64,000 nt of DNA, from positions 496,001 to 560,000 of the forward strand of contig JADJLX010000002.1 in NCBI GenBank assembly GCA_016709865.1. Reading direction: 5' to 3'. A program made the position numbers and the translations under genes. The notes under the pieces were generated by a model that ran no database searches, was not told where the DNA came from, and saw only the letters and a list, made by a program, of their open reading frames with translations. Positions 62,151-64,000 of the stretch are shown in pieces (position 1 is the stretch's first letter; the number at the start of each line of letters is the position of its first letter). This DNA comes from Bacteroidales bacterium. GTDB taxonomy: Bacteria; Bacteroidota; Bacteroidia; Bacteroidales; VadinHA17.

Positions 62151-62229
62151 TTTGAATTTTGAATTTTGAACTTTGAATTTTGATAAAGGCAAAGTCACGA
62201 CTTCGCCCTACATAACCTTTCATATTTTC
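62151..62229. repeat. TTTGAATTTTGAA repeat and GGCAAAGTC palindrome
   Basis: The first half repeats TTTGAA/TTTGAAC units. At about 62188-62206 GGCAAAGTC and GACTTCGCC form an imperfect palindrome, similar in style to the GAGACGCAATG palindromes. It lies between modC and moeA and accounts for the false N-terminal extension of MoeA. Confidence 0.7.
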
Positions 62230-63300
62230 CTATTTATCTCCCTGCAATGCAATTCCCGCCTCCTCTGAAAATGTTATCCATACCTCAGATAACTCACTTA
62301 AAGGCTGTTGTCTGAACGATTCAGCAGATATGTCGATATAAAATATATCTCCTGTATCGACAGTAATTTCCATCCCGTATTCCGATGGAAGCATATCTTT
62401 TACAATCCCCTTTAAACAGTTGGATGATCCTGCAGGTGGATTGAGAGATATTCTGATTTCATCACTTCTCAGCAAAAGTAATCCTTCGCCTTCAGAAAAG
62501 CTTCCCTTTACATTAAATATTGTATTATTCTCAGAGACAGCTATCCATTTTCTGTCTCTAATTATGTAGTCAACCCTGAAGAAGTTCCTTATCCCTGAAT
62601 ATCTTGCAACAAATTTATTTACCGGTTTCCTGAATACTTCAAGCGGACTTCCTTCCTGAATTATCCTGCCATTGTGAATTACACCTACCCTTGAAGAGAG
62701 ACTTAATGCTTCCCTGTAGTCGTGTGTTACGTGTATAATAGTGAGTCCCTGTTTATTAAGCCTGCGTAATAAACGTTTTATACCATCCTTCAGGCTCGCA
62801 TCTATAGAGGCCATTGGTTCATCGAGAAGAAGCAGCCTGGGAGATGTAATTAATGTACGTGCCAGAGCAACTCTCTGAAGCTCCCCCCCGGAGAGATTGT
62901 GTGTACTACGTGCGAGCAAATGTGAGATATTAAGATCATCCGCAACACTGTTTACCCTCTCTTTTATCTTCGATTCAGACTCTTTTCCTGCATGCAGGGA
63001 ATATGCTATATTTCCGAATACTGTCATATTCGGGAAAATGGCATAATCCTGAAACACAAGTCCGATGCCTCTTTTCTGAAGCCGCTTATGAGTGATATTC
63101 TCGCCATCAAGCCACAATTCGCCGGAATCCGGATCAGTCAGTCCTGCAATAAGCTCAAGTAACTGTGTTTTTCCTGAACCCGACCTTCCCAGAAGCACAT
63201 AGTATGTCCCTTCAGATATCTCCAGATCAATATCTTTCAAATGGAAATCTCCCATCTTCTTCGATATTTTCTTAAGAGTCAGCATACTCTGATTTTGCAA
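62230..63300 (-). CDS. modC: Molybdate ABC transporter ATP-binding protein ModC
   Basis: The 356-residue ATPase has Walker A GRSGSGKT (about 38-45), Q-loop VFQDYAIFPNM, signature LSGGELQRVALARTL, Walker B LLLLDEPMASID and the switch His in VTHDYREAL. The last 100 residues form a TOBE-like domain (LKGIVKDMLPSEYGMEITVDTGDIFYIDIS), which in ModC can bind molybdate. It drives molybdate uptake with ModB and a missing ModA. It overlaps modB by 29 bases; an ATG five codons in (63285) is an alternative start. Sulfate or tungstate transport cannot be excluded, but the moe/moa genes support molybdate. Confidence 0.9.
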   Translation of the reverse strand: MQNQSMLTLKKISKKMGDFHLKDIDLEISEGTYYVLLGRSGSGKTQLLELIAGLTDPDSGELWLDGENITHKRLQKRGIGLVFQDYAIFPNMTVFGNIAYSLHAGKESESKIKERVNSVADDLNISHLLARSTHNLSGGELQRVALARTLITSPRLLLLDEPMASIDASLKDGIKRLLRRLNKQGLTIIHVTHDYREALSLSSRVGVIHNGRIIQEGSPLEVFRKPVNKFVARYSGIRNFFRVDYIIRDRKWIAVSENNTIFNVKGSFSEGEGLLLLRSDEIRISLNPPAGSSNCLKGIVKDMLPSEYGMEITVDTGDIFYIDISAESFRQQPLSELSEVWITFSEEAGIALQGDK

Positions 63301-64000
63301 TTACAGGTTTTCGTTTCTCCGACAGTAATCTCAGAACAGTAAAAACAACAAGAGCCACAATGATAAACAGAACAGCGGCCGGACGCGCATAATTAAGTCC
63401 AAAAGAGCTGAATCTGTCATAAATAAGTACCGGGGCAATCATTGGATGATAGGCGATGATCACTACTGCGCCGAACTCGCTCATTCCCCTGGCAAACATC
63501 ATTACAAATCCGGTCATTATGCTTCTCCACGCCAGTGGAAGGGAAATTGTAAAGAACACACGGGAACGGCTTGCACCAAGATTAAGTGCTGCCTTTTCAA
63601 GTCTCTCCGGTACTGCTGCAAATCCTTCACGGGCAGAGTTTATGAGGAACGGGAGACTCACAAAGGCCATAGCGATAGCAATACCGGCAGGATTATTTAC
63701 AAGACTTAATCCAAATGCGGAGGCAGCTTTTCCAAGTATGCCATCTCTGGAGATAAAACCAAGAAGTGCAATCCCTGCTGCAGTGTGAGGCAGTACGACC
63801 GGTAAATCAATAATTCCCTGTACAACACTTTTCAGCGGAAATGATTTACGGGCAAGGATCCACGAAAACGGAACAGCAGCCAGTGCAAACAAAAATGTTG
63901 CAGAGAATGAAACCCATACTGTAAGCCAGATACTGGCCTGTACCTCCTTATCGGCAGCTGTCTCAAAAAACTCCCCAGGTGCGGTATGTAAAAACATACC
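63272..64000 (-). CDS. modB: Molybdate ABC transporter permease ModB, 5' end outside window
   Basis: At least 242 residues are visible and the frame is open to the right edge; the Met at 63997 is probably internal because LHTAPGEFFETA usually follows an earlier helix. About six hydrophobic segments are present. The permease EAA-like loop SAREGFAAVPERLEKAALNLGASRSRVFFTISLPLAW (about 121-157) is the ModC contact. IDLPVVLPHTAAGIALLG is typical of ModB. It is the first visible gene of the molybdenum operon. Confidence 0.9.
   Translation of the reverse strand, partial: GMFLHTAPGEFFETAADKEVQASIWLTVWVSFSATFLFALAAVPFSWILARKSFPLKSVVQGIIDLPVVLPHTAAGIALLGFISRDGILGKAASAFGLSLVNNPAGIAIAMAFVSLPFLINSAREGFAAVPERLEKAALNLGASRSRVFFTISLPLAWRSIMTGFVMMFARGMSEFGAVVIIAYHPMIAPVLIYDRFSSFGLNYARPAAVLFIIVALVVFTVLRLLSEKRKPVIAKSEYADS

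Noticed and set aside
62151..62198. A 16-residue N-terminal extension of MoeA
   Set aside because: It is encoded by the TTTGAA repeat. MoeA proteins start at the MKVISFEEA-like position.

Overview
The window comes from a member of the Bacteroidota, most likely an anaerobic or facultative Bacteroidales/Marinilabiliales-type organism. The evidence is a SusC/RagA outer-membrane receptor, several secreted glycosidases with lipoprotein signals, a type IX secretion plug protein, a complete Na+-translocating NADH:quinone reductase operon, and repeated matches to the Bacteroidota promoter (TTG or TTA, 19-20 bases, then TAnnTTTG). No rRNA, tRNA, CRISPR array or complete insertion sequence was seen.

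Region 1 (1-22787) looks like a polysaccharide utilisation locus for pectin, probably rhamnogalacturonan I. It holds a partial SusC receptor, an acyltransferase-like membrane protein, a GH2 beta-galactosidase-like enzyme, two GH105 unsaturated-uronyl hydrolases, a GH106 alpha-L-rhamnosidase and a second, divergent GH106-like lipoprotein. A GH43-like enzyme, a DUF1080 protein, a beta-lactamase-fold serine hydrolase and a TonB receptor without SusD complete it. Together these could remove galactose side chains, rhamnose and the unsaturated uronate left by lyases. Two divergent operons meet at about 14.7 kb, each with a recognisable promoter.

Region 2 (22.9-38.3 kb) is envelope and regulation: a FadL porin, a TonB receptor plus an Ig-like/beta-helix lipoprotein, a PhoB/PhoR-like two-component pair, a patatin fused to an outer-membrane barrel, a Nudix hydrolase and a secreted Asp-box propeller protein. 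The TonB receptor and the response regulator are both preceded by GTAAY-type elements spaced 11 bases apart. This resembles a Pho box and suggests one regulon.

Region 3 (38.3-50.4 kb) is mostly housekeeping: selD-yedF, an alpha/beta hydrolase, a MutT-HEAT fusion, a small nuclease-fold protein, AMP nucleosidase, holA (with an apparent one-base frameshift), yqgE, a PEPCK/HPr-kinase-like ATPase and a fused E1 2-oxoacid dehydrogenase. Region 4 (50.5-57.8 kb) is nqrABCDEF-apbE with a probable nqrM facing it. Region 5 (57.9-64 kb) is the T9SS plug gene and a molybdenum operon (modB-modC-moeA-moaA-moaC-mogA) whose MoaA is unusually short.

Intergenic space is rich in dispersed repeats: exact palindromes with arm GAGACGCAATG, a four-copy hairpin family with the core GAACTGACACAGAG, CTTTGTG/CTTGGTGGC hairpins, and CCCCTCCTT palindromes. 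The last kind bracket an intact DUF559 nuclease-fold gene (3.3 kb) and a decayed DUF559 remnant (47.7 kb). This is the best candidate here for an under-described mobile or domesticated element.
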